The notes under the pieces were generated by a model that worked only from the letters and a program-made list of their open reading frames with translations, was not told the DNA's origin and made no database searches. The translations under genes were made by a program, and so were the position numbers. Below are positions 51,575 through 52,389 of a DNA stretch of 52,389 nucleotides, one piece after another. The first letter of the stretch is position 1, and the number at the start of each line of letters is the position of its first letter. The stretch spans positions 1 through 52,389 of the forward strand of contig NZ_JAFMTW010000024.1 of the NCBI RefSeq assembly GCF_017329615.1. Direction: 5' to 3'. Origin of the DNA: Alicyclobacillus suci. GTDB taxonomy: Bacteria; Bacillota; Bacilli; Alicyclobacillales; Alicyclobacillaceae.

Positions 51575-52389
51575 TTGAACGAAACCCTGCGTGGGATGTG
51601 GACGCGGGTTGTTGACCGCTGGAAGTCTGTGTCACCCAATATGCGCCGCAATGTCATTATTATTGCGGTGGCGGTACTCGCGGCGCTGTCTGCGCTTTTG
51701 TGGATTGTATCGCGGCCGCATTATGTCATGGTGATGAGCGGTTTGGACGATAAGTCGTTGGGGCAAGTCCAGACCCAGTTGCAGACGTTAAAAATCCCGA
51801 ATGAAATTGAGGGTAGTTCCGTCTTGGTTCCTGCAAAGGACGCCAATGAAGCCCGTGTGCAACTTGCGGAAGCGGGTCTTCCTCAATCTGGTTACATCGG
51901 CTACTCGGGTGTCAGCAATTCGATGGGGATGACGCAGGACGAATTTAATATTCAGGTTTTGGATGCGTTGCAGCAAAGTTTGAACGAGACGATTTCGAGC
52001 ATCGACGGCGTTGAGTCGGCACAGGTACATATTGTGATGCCTCAGCAGCAGTTGTTCGTCAGTCAAACGACGCAGGATGCAAAAGCGTCTGTTTTTGTCA
52101 CGCTTGGCAACGGCGTTCAGTTGTCGGCTACGCAAGTCGCTGGGATTCAGCAACTCGTGGCGCATTCTGTGCAAGGGCTCAGTGTAAACAATGTGAGTGT
52201 CGTGGACCAAAACGGCAACACCTTGTCTAATCCGGATGGTGCTGCGGGCGCTTCCACTGTTGGTGGCGCCTCGTCAGAATTGGCTTTGCGCAGAGTGTTG
52301 AAAACGACATGACCGAGAAACTGACAAGCGGGTTACAACAAATTGTCGGCGCCGGTAACGCTGTCGTTGTGGTGCATGCGAACGTGACG
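51575..52389 (+). CDS. fliF: Flagellar MS-ring protein FliF, partial, with apparent frameshift
   Basis: MS-ring protein. N-terminal membrane helix (NVIIIAVAVLAALSALLWIV), then YscJ/FliF ring-building motifs (VMVMSGLDDKSLGQVQTQLQ, VQLAEAGLPQSGYIGYSGVS, VESAQVHIVMPQQQLFV). TTG start at 51575 with GAGGGTG upstream. The frame stops at a TGA (52310-52312) after about 245 residues, but the -1 frame continues with DMTEKLTSGLQQIVGAGNAV, the normal next part of FliF. One added A in the A4 run at 52301-52304 would restore the frame. It runs past the window end. Confidence 0.9.

Overview
The window looks like chromosomal DNA of a spore-forming Firmicute. Alicyclobacillaceae (an Alicyclobacillus relative with mid-range GC) is my best guess. 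Reasons: the backbone follows the Bacillus subtilis order rplS-rbgA-rnhB-ylqG-ylqH ... sucC-sucD-dprA ... topA-trmFO-xerC-hslV-hslU ... flgB-flgC-fliE-fliF; strong AGGAGG-type ribosome binding sites with many GTG and TTG starts; a YjcZ-type sporulation micropeptide; an IDEAL-domain protein; and two KinA-like orphan PAS kinases. The genus is an inference from gene content, not from a search.

Layout. 1-6.2 kb: a tartrate/D-malate catabolic pair (ACS-family transporter plus TtuC-like dehydrogenase), an RluA-type pseudouridine synthase, two hot-dog thioesterases and an M23 peptidase. 6.2-10.0 kb: an overlapping three-gene envelope operon (O-antigen-ligase-like polymerase, large membrane protein of unknown function, lipoprotein). 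10.0-10.4 kb: a complete cyclic di-AMP (ydaO/yuaA) riboswitch with its own promoter, followed by a single 46-codon gene and a strong terminator. 10.5-14.4 kb: rplS, then rbgA-rnhB-ylqG-ylqH-yraN. 14.4-17.2 kb, minus strand: MhqO-like dioxygenase behind a perfect 19-bp palindrome, a Cof-type HAD phosphatase and a decayed aldehyde dehydrogenase. 17.3-23.4 kb: hydroxyacid dehydrogenase, MarR regulator plus FUSC exporter, IDEAL protein, 14-TM MFS exporter, YjcZ-like micropeptide. 23.5-29.1 kb: two orphan PAS histidine kinases flanking a coiled-coil/winged-helix gene. 29.1-34.8 kb: comM (minus), a small membrane protein, sucCD and dprA. 34.7-43.4 kb: an accessory island splitting dprA from topA (CbrC-like protein, HNH nuclease, DUF3892 protein, MarR plus heterodimeric ABC exporter, pirin, a 34-aa ORF, MYG1-like protein). 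43.8-52.4 kb: topA, trmFO, xerC, hslVU and the start of the flagellar operon, with fliF running off the end.

Main points for a second look: the stand-alone c-di-AMP riboswitch/46-aa gene unit; the absence of codY between hslU and flgB, where a near-perfect 45-bp palindromic terminator sits; an apparent frameshift in fliF at an A-run; a leader ORF plus attenuator-like hairpin ahead of the YkhA-type thioesterase; a palindromic operator at the mhqO promoter; and two tandem 11-bp repeats in gene-free leaders. All protein calls come from motif recognition by eye; no database search was run.
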